A stretch of 64,000 bases of DNA from Ichthyophis bannanicus (Eukaryota > Chordata > Amphibia > Gymnophiona > Ichthyophiidae): positions 1,303,829,519 through 1,303,893,518 of the forward strand of contig CM066033.1 in the NCBI GenBank assembly GCA_033557465.1, written 5' to 3'. Shown one piece after another: positions 21,851-30,437 of this stretch (its first letter is position 1; every line of letters begins with the position of its first letter). The notes under the pieces were generated by a model. That model did not search any database, was not told the DNA's origin, and worked only from the letters and a program-made list of their open reading frames with translations. A program made the position numbers and the translations under genes.

Positions 21851-22590
21851 AATGAATACATACTAATGCATACATAGTCGTTTCTTTCTGTTTCACACTA
21901 ACTTTTTAAATAAATTGTATTTAAATAACCCTTAGGCTGATTTTTAAATTTTTAAACAAAGACAATAGGTGGAATATTAATCAAGGTCATATATATGGCA
22001 ACTTTAAGCACATGAAAAGACCTAGGTTTATAATAATTTGTGATAAAAACTCTACCAACATGCTATATATACACTTAAAATGGAAAAGCTACGATATATT
22101 GGAAACAGTAGCCAATCAGTGGTTTTAATTGTCATTTTTTAATTCAGCGCATCAAAATCCATAACAACTGGCAGATTTTGTCTCTAAGCAAACAACATTT
22201 AAAACATTGTAGACCATTTAGATGACCACTTGTGCCTCATCTTCAAAATCTACATTGGCACCATATAGAGTATCACATACAGTTGATTCATCAAATGCCT
22301 TATTAATGAGGGCCAGAATATTTAGCAGATTTATTTCAGCTTTATGCCTCCAGTCATGCCTCTAGATCGGCCAGCACATTCCAGTTGGTTCTGCCTTCGT
22401 TTTTATCACTTTTAAGTCTGTACTGTCTGTTGCACGCACAAGTATATGGCATGTACTGCCTCCAGAAAACTACTGTATGGAGAAGATCAGATTGCTTAGA
22501 CTTTAGTAGACAGTTAAAAACTTTGTTTGGGCATTGTTTTCTTTTTATCAAGTTTCCAAATTATTCCAAGCATTACACACTTACACAGAA
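21851..22590. other. Unassigned AT-rich DNA
   Basis: No recognisable gene or repeat. A short stretch near 22440-22560 (reading ...DFSRQLKTLFGHC on the plus strand) resembles the C-terminal FRRQLKT motif of L2/CR1-type RT proteins, but it is too short and decayed to assign. Confidence 0.4.
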
Positions 22591-22599
22591 AAGGAAAGG

Positions 22600-23266
22600 T
22601 TATTGAAAAATATAAGAAGCAAGAAATAAAACAGAAAACTTAAGTCCCAAAAGAACAAACAAAACTTCAGACTCTAGCCCACATCACAGAGAGGAGAGAT
22701 CCAAAGCAAAGGAAAAAAAACAAACAGAAATACTAAGACAATAACGCAGGGGATACAGCAGACAGCATCATTAAAATTGCAAACTTCAAGAGCCCAAGTC
22801 CCTGAAAAATTCCAACCGTTTTGAATTTATAAAGGAAAGCAAATGGGAGGGCTCAAAAAGGTATAATTAACTGAATGAAACAGATATTTACAACGAAATT
22901 TAAAAAAAAATAAAGCAAAACTTCAGGACTAAGCAGCAGGAATTCCTTCCATCTCCTTTGTGTCTCCTTAGCCAAATCAGGATAAATACCAACAGCCAAA
23001 TCTTTAAATAAAACATTTCTCTTCTTGACATAAAGTTTCAGGAGCCAATCTTATTCCGATATGAGAGCAAAGGTAACAAGCAGAGTTGATGATGTCACAG
23101 CTCCTACATCTGAGGACTCCAAAATCTCAGATATATTTCAAATATCCATCTGAGGAGCAGCGGCTTAGGAGGCAGTCTCTGAAACTTTCTTCACCACGGG
23201 TAGATAATGCATATGTACAAGAGGTGGCAACGTTTCTAAAGGTATAGCCTTGACTTCCAACATATA
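22600..23266 (-). mobile_element. Host L1/Tx1-like element, left piece (ORF1 C-terminus and beyond)
   Basis: On the minus strand from 23266 the reading is YMLEVKAIPLETLPPL, then decayed residues, then VKKRNVLFKDLAVGIYPDL and AKETQRRWKEFL near 23040-22935. This is the C-terminal domain of L1/Tx1-type ORF1 proteins. It continues exactly where the piece at 36998 stops (LFKR / YMLE), with DIRS-4 in between. Stops and frame changes show it is old. The left limit is uncertain. Confidence 0.78.
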
Positions 23267-23480
23267 AAGCACAGTTACTTACCTGTAACAGGTGATCTCT
23301 GGGAACAGCAGGAATTAGTCCTCACATATGGGTACGTCGGAACCGACGGAGCCTGCGCGGGAAAGCTCCCCAGCTTCCGTGAAAGGAAGCTTTTGGGGCC
23401 TCCCACTGCACATGCGCGCTCCCTTCCCGCCTTCCTGACCAGCTCTCCTCAGTTCGAGTTTATAGCTGAGACAATAGAGA
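23267..23480. repeat. DIRS-4 left inverted terminal repeat
   Basis: Inverted partner of 36830-36997. The shared core includes CCCAGCTTCCGTGAAAGGAAGC and GCGCGCTCCCTTCCCGCCTT blocks. The left copy extends about 28 bp further out (AAAGCACAGTTACTTACCTG). Confidence 0.85.
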
Positions 23481-23534
23481 GAGGAAAGGAAGATAGATAG
23501 AAGATACAACTCCTAGGGGAGGTGGGTGGGTTGT

Positions 23535-23630
23535 GAGGACTAATTCCTGCTGTTCCCAGAGATCACCTGTTACAGGTAAGTAACTGTGCTATCTCCAGGA
23601 ACAAGCAGGAATAAGTCCTCACATATGGGG
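23535..23630. repeat. DIRS-4 internal complementary region
   Basis: 23535-23590 is the exact complement of the left terminus. 23591-23630 is the complement of the right terminus with one or two mismatches. The implied circle junction on the minus strand is CCTGGAGAT/AGCACAGTTAC. Confidence 0.88.
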
Positions 23631-23727
23631 ACTCCCTAGCTAAGATGCCTGGGAGATCCCGTTCCAAGGGTTCGCCATCTTCGTATGGATCTCAGGCATC
23701 CATCCTGGGAAGGTGGGCAGGAGTTGT

Positions 23728-24735
23728 TCAAGCATGGAACAGGTGTTTGAGGACAGCCTGACCAAACAAGGCATCCCGGCGGGAGTCCTTCTCCAAGCAG
23801 TAATGGGCTGTGAAGGTATGTACCAAGGCCCATGTGGCGGCTCGACAGATCTGATCTATGGATACAGAGTGAAGATGAGCCATAGAAGTGGCCATGGCTC
23901 TCACATTGTGAGCTGTGACATGGCCTTCCAGAGAAATGTTTTTACTCTGGTAAGCAAAGGAAATACACTGAGCAATCCAATTGGAAAGTGTACGTTTGGA
24001 GACTGGACGTCCCAAATGAGAAGGATCAAAAGCCACGAAAAGCTGGGAAGACTTTCGATGTGGCTGAGTCCTGTTGAGGTAAAAGGCAAGAGCTCTTTTA
24101 CAATCTAAAGTATGAAGGTTCCTCTCTGCACTGGATGCATGAGAAGCTGGAAAAAAGACAGGTAGATATACCTCTTGATTAAGATGAAAAGGCGAGACCA
24201 CTTTAGGCATAAAGTGGGGATTCGTCCTTAGGACCACCTTATCATGATGAAACCTGGTATAAGGTGGATGAGCCACTAAGGCCTGTAGTTCACTGATGCG
24301 GCGAGCCGAAGTGACTGCAATAAGGAAAAGGACCTTCCAGGAAAGAAATTTCAAGGAGGTAGAAACCAACGGTTCAAAAGGTGGCTTCATAAGCTGACCT
24401 AGAACTAGGTTCAAGTCCCATGCTACCGGAGGAGGTCGGATGGGAGGCTTAGTTAGAGTCAGGCCTCTCATGAATCTTGCAACAAGCGGATGAGAGGAGA
24501 CAGGTTGTCCATTTATAGGTTTTAAGGATGCTGCAATAGCACTCAAATGGACTCTTACTGAATTCGTCTTAAGGCCTGCATTAGAAAGATGCAGGAGATA
24601 GTCTAGTAGAGAATTCAAAGGAAGTGCTAGAGGGTCAAGACCCTGTTGAGCACACCAAATGGAAAAGCGTTTCCATTTGAAAGCATAGGAACGCCTCGTG
24701 GAGGGTTTCCTAGAGGCATGAAGGATATCTTTCAC
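23728..24735 (-). CDS. DIRS-4 tyrosine recombinase (335 codons; catalytic residues kept)
   Basis: Integrates the circular DNA copy of the element by strand transfer. The N-terminal core-binding part starts near RKPSTRRSYAFKWKRF. Catalytic residues: Arg in TSARRISEL near residue 148, HNVR (HxxR) near 269, Trp in ATWALV 23 residues after that Arg, and Tyr in FTAHYCL 10 residues later, which fits the spacing of phage-type recombinases. The frame ends AFGQAVLKHLFHA. In DIRS-3 the same protein is fused to the MT domain; here the link is cut by the CR1 insertion at 24774, so the shown start is only the first Met left of the insertion. Confidence 0.85.
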   Translation of the reverse strand: MKDILHASRKPSTRRSYAFKWKRFSIWCAQQGLDPLALPLNSLLDYLLHLSNAGLKTNSVRVHLSAIAASLKPINGQPVSSHPLVARFMRGLTLTKPPIRPPPVAWDLNLVLGQLMKPPFEPLVSTSLKFLSWKVLFLIAVTSARRISELQALVAHPPYTRFHHDKVVLRTNPHFMPKVVSPFHLNQEVYLPVFFPASHASSAERNLHTLDCKRALAFYLNRTQPHRKSSQLFVAFDPSHLGRPVSKRTLSNWIAQCISFAYQSKNISLEGHVTAHNVRAMATSMAHLHSVSIDQICRAATWALVHTFTAHYCLEKDSRRDALFGQAVLKHLFHA

Positions 24736-24815
24736 TGGTTGAGAAAGATTGAAGTCATGAAGGCTTAGGCCTTAAGAACATAAGAACATAAGAACATAAG
24801 AAATGCCATACTGGG

Positions 24816-24869
24816 AGGCGGAGCCTGATCGTTGGCGGAATGGACGCCTAAGCTCGAGCTCCCCAGGGC
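24816..24869 (+). promoter_or_regulatory. Short 5' leader of the L1-like element
   Basis: Only 54 bp lie between the 5' end and the first in-frame ATG; 132 bp if the Met at 24948 is used. An internal promoter would be expected here by analogy with other LINEs, but I see no diagnostic motif. Confidence 0.35.
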
Positions 24870-25796
24870 TTGGAATTGAATCCTGGTGTTTGCGCTAGTA
24901 TTTTGCGAACCTTAACTTACCCTGTTGGATCTTCTAGCGGCAGGAGTATGGCGGGAACAAAACCGACTCGGTTGGATTTTGCCGGAGGTCAGGTTTCCAG
25001 CGTAAAACGTTCTAAAACGGAACCTCCATCCCCCCAGAAAATGGCGGCGTGCCGTGAGGGTGCGGAAGCGATGCAGGAGATCCTCGCGGAGATCCGTGCG
25101 GTCAAAGAAATTGTTACCCTGAACAGTGATTCACTGATCTCTATGCAAGGGGACATACATGCTCTTAAAAATCAGATGGATGGTCTTGCCGTGCGTCAGA
25201 GCAACGCGGAAGCCAAGCTGGCGGTGCACGAGGAGAGGCTGCACGAGGTGAGCAAGCATACCAAACAGTTACAAGCTCTGCAGAGAGAGATAGAGGACAA
25301 TAATAATCGATCCAGACGAAACAACGTGCGGATTGTCGGGGTACCGGAGGGTGCGGAGGGTAAGGACATGGGCGCTTTCCTGCAGCAGCTCATTCCTGCA
25401 GTTCTACAGCTTTCGTTTGAGCTTCCCTTCGAGATAGAAAGAGCCCATCGTGTGCCTTCACAGCCGGTATTACAAAATAAGAAAGCCAGGCCGATTATTT
25501 TTAAAGCACTGCGATTTCAACACGCTGTGAAAATTCTGGAGGCAGCACGGCTGCGATCGCCGTTGGAGTATGAGGGCCATCGGCTACTGTTTTTCCCGGA
25601 TTTTGCGAAGGCAACAGTGGACCGGAGGAAGGCCTTCTTGGCGCTGCGGCCTAGGCTTCAGCATCTTCAGGCACGCTATGGTCTCCTATATCCAGCCAGA
25701 ATGAGAGTAACGCTGCATAATCAGACAAGAAACTTTGATGATCCGGAATCTCTTAAGCATTTTTTGGACAATAAAGAAGCAGAATTAATGTCTTAA
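24870..25796 (+). CDS. L1/Tx1-like ORF1 protein (RNA-binding chaperone), 308 codons
   Basis: Expected to coat the element RNA as a trimer. A basic N-terminus (to about residue 60) leads into a coiled coil of heptad-like AEIRAVKEIVTLNSDSLIS and ALKNQMDGLAV segments, about residues 65-155. Next come the RRM-like domain starting RRNNVRIVGVPEGAEG and the C-terminal domain with PIIFKALRFQHAVKIL, FFPDFAKATVDRRKAFLAL and a final FDDPESLKHFLD. This order is that of L1/Tx1 ORF1 proteins. The Met at 24948 (MAGTKPTRLDF) is an alternative start. The frame is intact. Confidence 0.88.
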   Translation: MELNPGVCASILRTLTYPVGSSSGRSMAGTKPTRLDFAGGQVSSVKRSKTEPPSPQKMAACREGAEAMQEILAEIRAVKEIVTLNSDSLISMQGDIHALKNQMDGLAVRQSNAEAKLAVHEERLHEVSKHTKQLQALQREIEDNNNRSRRNNVRIVGVPEGAEGKDMGAFLQQLIPAVLQLSFELPFEIERAHRVPSQPVLQNKKARPIIFKALRFQHAVKILEAARLRSPLEYEGHRLLFFPDFAKATVDRRKAFLALRPRLQHLQARYGLLYPARMRVTLHNQTRNFDDPESLKHFLDNKEAELMS

Positions 25797-26235
25797 CTGC
25801 TATGTGGGTACCCCCTCAGGGGGTTGCTGGTATATTTCAATCTGGTTGAAGGGTGGTGTTGGTTCGCAATTGTTTGAGTGGGATAGATCGGTGTGGGCAG
25901 CATGGTAACAATGGTGCCTGCACCGCTATCTTGGTTACTTTTGCATCGGGTTTTGTGATAAGCGCAAACACATTGATAAAAGTATGCTGGTTCTTGGGCT
26001 TCTTCTGCCTCCTAGGGTTCACCTTTTTAGGTTATGGGTATTGTGCCCTCCAATGGGTCCACTGGAATATGGGTTATAGGTCTGTTTCATAGAGCTGTTT
26101 TGAATACAGTGTATGTGTGTAAGCCAGTTTTATGTGTTAGGAGGATGCAACGGGGTCACGTATGTCGAGTGGGGCTTGCTCTGCCTACGGGAGAGGCGCT
26201 GAGTGTCATAAATGTAGGCCTTTTGATGCAATCTG

Positions 26236-29200
26236 ATGGCACCTATTAAGGTTCTTTCCCTGAACGTTAAAGGTATTAATAGCCCCATAAAGAGGAAAAA
26301 AATAATTCAGTATGGTCAGCAGGAGAAGGCAGACATTATGTTACTGCAAGAGACCCATCTTAACGTTAACGAGTCGTTAAAATTAAACATCAAGCCATTC
26401 ATGGTGGTGGCGTTTTCTGCCGCAGTTCAGAAACATAACGGGGTTGCGGTTTTGGTGCGGAAGGCTTTACTTCCGCGGGTGGTGCAGACAAGTACGGACC
26501 AAAGTGGTAGATGGGTTAGGGTTCATATTCAGGTAGGGTACTTGGAGTTGAACATCTTTAATGTTTATGCTCCCAATAACGACAGCCCAGAGTTCTTTAG
26601 GACTATAGCGCAGGAAGTGTATAAGGGGGCCCCGGTTCCTTACATTGTGGGAGGGGATTTCAATTTAGTGCTGGACTCCTTAGTGGATAAAAAACCCCCC
26701 AGGTCAACCAAGCCTCCGAAAGCCCACTCAATATTGGTCTCGCTCCTTCAAGATGCTGGGTTGGTGGATATTTGGAGGGTGTTACATCCGGCAGATCAGG
26801 AGTTCACGTTTTTCTCTCCCCCGCACAGGTCCCTGTCTAGGATCGACTTCTTATTGCTTTCTAAGACCCTGACAATGCTTGTTCTGAAGGCTGAGATTCA
26901 TGCTATACATATATCTGATCAGGCAGCTGTTTCTCTTCTATTGGAGGATAGAAGTGTAGGGCGTGCTTCAAAGCTTTGGTCTTTTGATAGAGCCCTGCTG
27001 GGGAATGAGGACATAAAGGCCAAATTACGACTGGCTGTCAAGGATTATTTCCATTTTAATGAGCCTCATTTGACGTCCGGCTGGGCAAGGTGGGAGGGTT
27101 TCAAAGCTACGATTCGGGCCGAGATTACCAGTTGTAGCATTTTTCAGGCTAAGCAACGTAAGGAGCACCTAACCGATCTGGATATGCAAATCAAAGCGGG
27201 CGAACGTCTGTTGGTTAAGAGACAGGATCCTTGCATCCTGCTTAGGTTGCAGCGCTTAAGATACGCTTATAATAGTTTGATTTCGGATGAGGTTACCCAG
27301 TGTATTAAAGCTCAGGATGGGCTTTATTACTGGGAACATAATAAAGCTGGGCGTCTTTTGGCCAACACACTTAGAGCGCGGAAAGATGCCGGCCGTGTGG
27401 CTGCCATCAGGGTTGCGGGGAACCCCATGTCTTTAATAGAGGACCCCGATATAGCGGAGGCTTTTCGGTCTTTCTTTGTGGGCCTATACTCCTCGGAAAC
27501 GAGTTGCTCTCCGGAAGCCTTTGGGCGGTTAATGGGTAAGGTGGAGAGGCCTCTACTGAGCGAGGCTAGGAGACAAGATTTAGATGGTCCCATTACTATT
27601 GAGGAAATTGAGCTTGCTATCTCTTCCCTAAAACCGGGCAAGGCGGCAGGACCTGATGGATTGCCTGCTGAGTTTTATAAGGCGTTTGCCAAGGAGTTAG
27701 GTCCTTTTTTACAGCACTACTTTAATGCCTTAGTGGCGGAAAGCCCTGCGGTGGGCACCTTTGCAGCGGCCCGAATCATTGTCTTAGAAAAGCCAGGCAG
27801 AGATCCGCAGCTTGTCAGTAACTACCGCCCGATATCTCTTTTAAATGTAGACTATAAAATCTTTGCCACAGTATTGGCGCGGCGGCTGGCTGTGGTGGTC
27901 CCTAGTTTAATCCATCCGGATCAATGTGGCTTTGTTGCCGGACGATCAACTGCGGATAACGCCAGATTATTATGTCATGTTTTCGCGGGGGCTGAGTATA
28001 TTCATGAACCATTGGTCGGCCTTTCCTTAGATGCCGAAAAGGCCTTTGACCGGTTAGAATGGTCCTTTCTCTATTCAGCTTTGGAATGGTTTGGATTTGG
28101 AGAGGGGTTTATGAGTTTATTGAAAGTCATGTATACACGCCCTTCTGCCACTATTTCTGTTAATAGTATCAATTCCGGGGACTTTGTGTTAGGTCGGGGC
28201 ACCCGTCAAGGCTGCCCATTATCCCCGCTGTTGTTTAACCTTGCGCTTGAGCCATTGCTCCTACTTCTAAGACAAAATATTAATATCCGGGGCGTCAGAT
28301 TGGCAGGGGGAGAGATCAAAGTGTCCGCGTACGCTGACGATCTCCTGCTTTTTACGGGTCCTGGTTCTGTCGCATGTATCTTGGAACAGATGGAGGAGTA
28401 CTCCTTATTATCTGGCTACAAAATAAACTGGGCTAAGTCCGTGGCTTTCCCCCTTAACTTGCAAACTCATAAGTCAGATATGTCTTCCTTTCCCTTTATG
28501 TGGGAGCCCTGTAAGATAAAGTATCTAGGGGTATTCTACTGTTACTCCTTAGAGGAAACACTGAAATATAATGCTGAGGCAGTCCTGGCCACTCTTCAAA
28601 ACCTGACTGCCAAATGGTCCCCGTTGTTTTTATCCTGGTGGGGCAGACTTCAGACAATTAAGATGACCATTGTACCTAAAGTTAATTATATTTTAGAAAT
28701 GGTGCCTTTTTATTTTCCGTTGCAGGTATACCGGCAGATTGAGAGAGTGCTAGCGCTTTTCCTTTGGCAGAGCAAGCCCCCTCGTATTGCCCTTAAAAAA
28801 CTGCAAGCTCGTAAGGAAAGTGGGGGGGTGGGCTTTCCCAATTTTCTAGCATATCATCATGCTTTCTTGTTAAGGCAAGGTATCCGGTGGGGAGAACAGA
28901 TCTCTGAATTGAGTCCGGCCTGGCTAGTACTGGAGAAGGAGCTTGTCTCCCCCTTCCCCTTATATCTCCTTCCAGGTATGGTGTTTAGGGAGGATGCTGG
29001 TAGACCCAGGGTGATTGACACGCAGAGGGCTTTTAGAGCGTTTGCCAGTTTGTTGGGGTTAGATGGCTGTAATTTTTCAGGCCTCCCCCTGTGGTTCAAC
29101 CCACGCTTTAAGATTCAAAGAAAGTCGTTTGCGTGGAAGCAGTGGTACGAGAAGGGTGTGTGGACTATTGAACAGTTGCGAGATAATGGGAACTGGAAGA

Positions 29201-30024
29201 GTTTTAGTAGCCTGCAGCAGGACTTCCAGCTTCCTGGGTGCCTGTATTTTCAGTGGCTTCAACTGCGGCACTGTCTGAGTACAGCGCTGGCAGGGTGCGA
29301 GCTATCGCCGGGAGTCTCGGAGGTGGAAGATAGGCTCTTGCGCTTACAGCAATCGGGCAAGCCCGCCTCCTCCTTTTACAAGGAGCTACAAACGGGAGTT
29401 TCATTGCGGGTCTTGCGGCTACAGGAAGTTTGGGAACAAGAAACTGGTGTATGCTTGCCACAATCTCACTGGCAAAGGTTCTGGGCGCGACAAGTCCGTG
29501 TAGCCAAGGCGGCTTCTATCACCCAGACCCTTTTCCTGTTTGCCCATCGGGCGTATATCACGCCTGTTAAATTGAATAAATGGGATAGCTCGCGCTCCTC
29601 GCTGTGCTGGACCTGTGGGGTGCACCAGGGTACATTGAAACATTTGGTGTATGATTGTCCTGGGGTGCAGGTATTTTGGTCACAAGTGTGGGCAAAAATG
29701 CGAGCGATTCTTGACCTTGATGCATCCTTCCCCCTTACTTGGGGGCTGATTGCCTTTCGTTCGGCAATGCCTAACCCCACTTTACGAAAGGATTCTAGAT
29801 TCCTACTGGATTTTATGTTGGGGGTGGCGATCTTCCTATTAGTACGCAACTGGAAGAACATGGCAGTGGCCCACTTTCAAGCATGGTGGCAGCTGGTCAA
29901 TGTTTTTTGTAAATACGAGCAGTTGCCTCGCAAAGGTGTTCTCCTTAGCCCTGGTAGCTTTCAGAAATGGAATGCATTAAGAGCCTATGTTGAAGCTGGG
30001 TCCGGTGGTGCTGTTCCCTGTTAG
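26236..30024 (+). CDS. L1/Tx1-like ORF2 protein: AP endonuclease and reverse transcriptase, 1262 codons
   Basis: Nicks target DNA and reverse transcribes the element RNA from the nick. Starts MAPIKVLSLNVKGIN. Endonuclease: LQETHL near residue 37, GGDFNLVLD near 138, SRIDFLLLS near 210. RT: KPGKAAGPDGLPAEFYKAF near 465, ARIIVLEKPGRDP, NYRPISLLNVDYKI, SLDAEKAFDRLEW (catalytic Asp), GTRQGCPLSPLLFNLALEPL and YADDLLLF at about 699. The C-terminal Cys/His knuckle CX2CX8HX4C is near residues 1124-1141, followed by FWSQVW. No stop or frameshift. The lack of RNase H and the knuckle fit the L1/Tx1 group. Confidence 0.92.
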   Translation: MAPIKVLSLNVKGINSPIKRKKIIQYGQQEKADIMLLQETHLNVNESLKLNIKPFMVVAFSAAVQKHNGVAVLVRKALLPRVVQTSTDQSGRWVRVHIQVGYLELNIFNVYAPNNDSPEFFRTIAQEVYKGAPVPYIVGGDFNLVLDSLVDKKPPRSTKPPKAHSILVSLLQDAGLVDIWRVLHPADQEFTFFSPPHRSLSRIDFLLLSKTLTMLVLKAEIHAIHISDQAAVSLLLEDRSVGRASKLWSFDRALLGNEDIKAKLRLAVKDYFHFNEPHLTSGWARWEGFKATIRAEITSCSIFQAKQRKEHLTDLDMQIKAGERLLVKRQDPCILLRLQRLRYAYNSLISDEVTQCIKAQDGLYYWEHNKAGRLLANTLRARKDAGRVAAIRVAGNPMSLIEDPDIAEAFRSFFVGLYSSETSCSPEAFGRLMGKVERPLLSEARRQDLDGPITIEEIELAISSLKPGKAAGPDGLPAEFYKAFAKELGPFLQHYFNALVAESPAVGTFAAARIIVLEKPGRDPQLVSNYRPISLLNVDYKIFATVLARRLAVVVPSLIHPDQCGFVAGRSTADNARLLCHVFAGAEYIHEPLVGLSLDAEKAFDRLEWSFLYSALEWFGFGEGFMSLLKVMYTRPSATISVNSINSGDFVLGRGTRQGCPLSPLLFNLALEPLLLLLRQNINIRGVRLAGGEIKVSAYADDLLLFTGPGSVACILEQMEEYSLLSGYKINWAKSVAFPLNLQTHKSDMSSFPFMWEPCKIKYLGVFYCYSLEETLKYNAEAVLATLQNLTAKWSPLFLSWWGRLQTIKMTIVPKVNYILEMVPFYFPLQVYRQIERVLALFLWQSKPPRIALKKLQARKESGGVGFPNFLAYHHAFLLRQGIRWGEQISELSPAWLVLEKELVSPFPLYLLPGMVFREDAGRPRVIDTQRAFRAFASLLGLDGCNFSGLPLWFNPRFKIQRKSFAWKQWYEKGVWTIEQLRDNGNWKSFSSLQQDFQLPGCLYFQWLQLRHCLSTALAGCELSPGVSEVEDRLLRLQQSGKPASSFYKELQTGVSLRVLRLQEVWEQETGVCLPQSHWQRFWARQVRVAKAASITQTLFLFAHRAYITPVKLNKWDSSRSSLCWTCGVHQGTLKHLVYDCPGVQVFWSQVWAKMRAILDLDASFPLTWGLIAFRSAMPNPTLRKDSRFLLDFMLGVAIFLLVRNWKNMAVAHFQAWWQLVNVFCKYEQLPRKGVLLSPGSFQKWNALRAYVEAGSGGAVPC

Positions 30025-30280
30025 AGGGTATGATTGGGCTTACTTTTTGTTGGCAGTAAGTGCTCATGTCTCGGACTGTTCTTTATCTCTGGTATGTATA
30101 CAGTTCCAGTGGAGGGTGGGTGGGCGGAGGGGGAGGGTGGGGTGGGGGGAGGGTGGTTTTTGGGTTTTGGTGGGGTTAAGTTTTGTTTTAGTTGTATGAT
30201 TGTTCTTGGTTCGTTCAACCTGTGTGGGATTGTGTTGTGTACTGTGTACAATTGATAAATAAAGTTAATAAAAAAAAAAA
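30025..30280 (+). other. 3' UTR and poly(A) tail of the L1-like element
   Basis: A G-rich stretch at about 30110-30180 (GGGCGGAGGGGGAGGGTGGGG and similar) precedes AATAAAGTTAATA and about 12 As. The G-rich 3' UTR could form quadruplexes and is common in L1 elements. The AATAAA at 30257-30262 is a plausible polyadenylation signal. Confidence 0.65.
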
Positions 30281-30437
30281 AAGAAATGCCATACTGGGTC
30301 AGACCGAGGTCCATCAAGCCCAGTATCCTGTTTCCAACAGTGGCCAATCTAGGTCATACGTACCTAGCAGTTTCCCCAAAAGACACAGGTTCTGCAGTGT
30401 TTGTACTAGGCCAAGCATTGATATCCTGGGTCCCTTT

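Larger units (their letters stand above)
24816..30280 (+). mobile_element. Structurally intact L1/Tx1-like LINE in the CR1 3' end
   Basis: 5,465 bp with 5' leader, intact ORF1, 439-bp spacer, intact ORF2 and a poly(A) tail. AAGAAATGCCATACTGGG flanks it at 24798-24815 and 30281-30298, an 18-bp duplication (the leading As are ambiguous with the tail). The 5' end starts AGGCGGAGCCTGATCG. Long perfect duplication, full length and two open frames indicate a recent, possibly still competent insertion. Confidence 0.92.
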
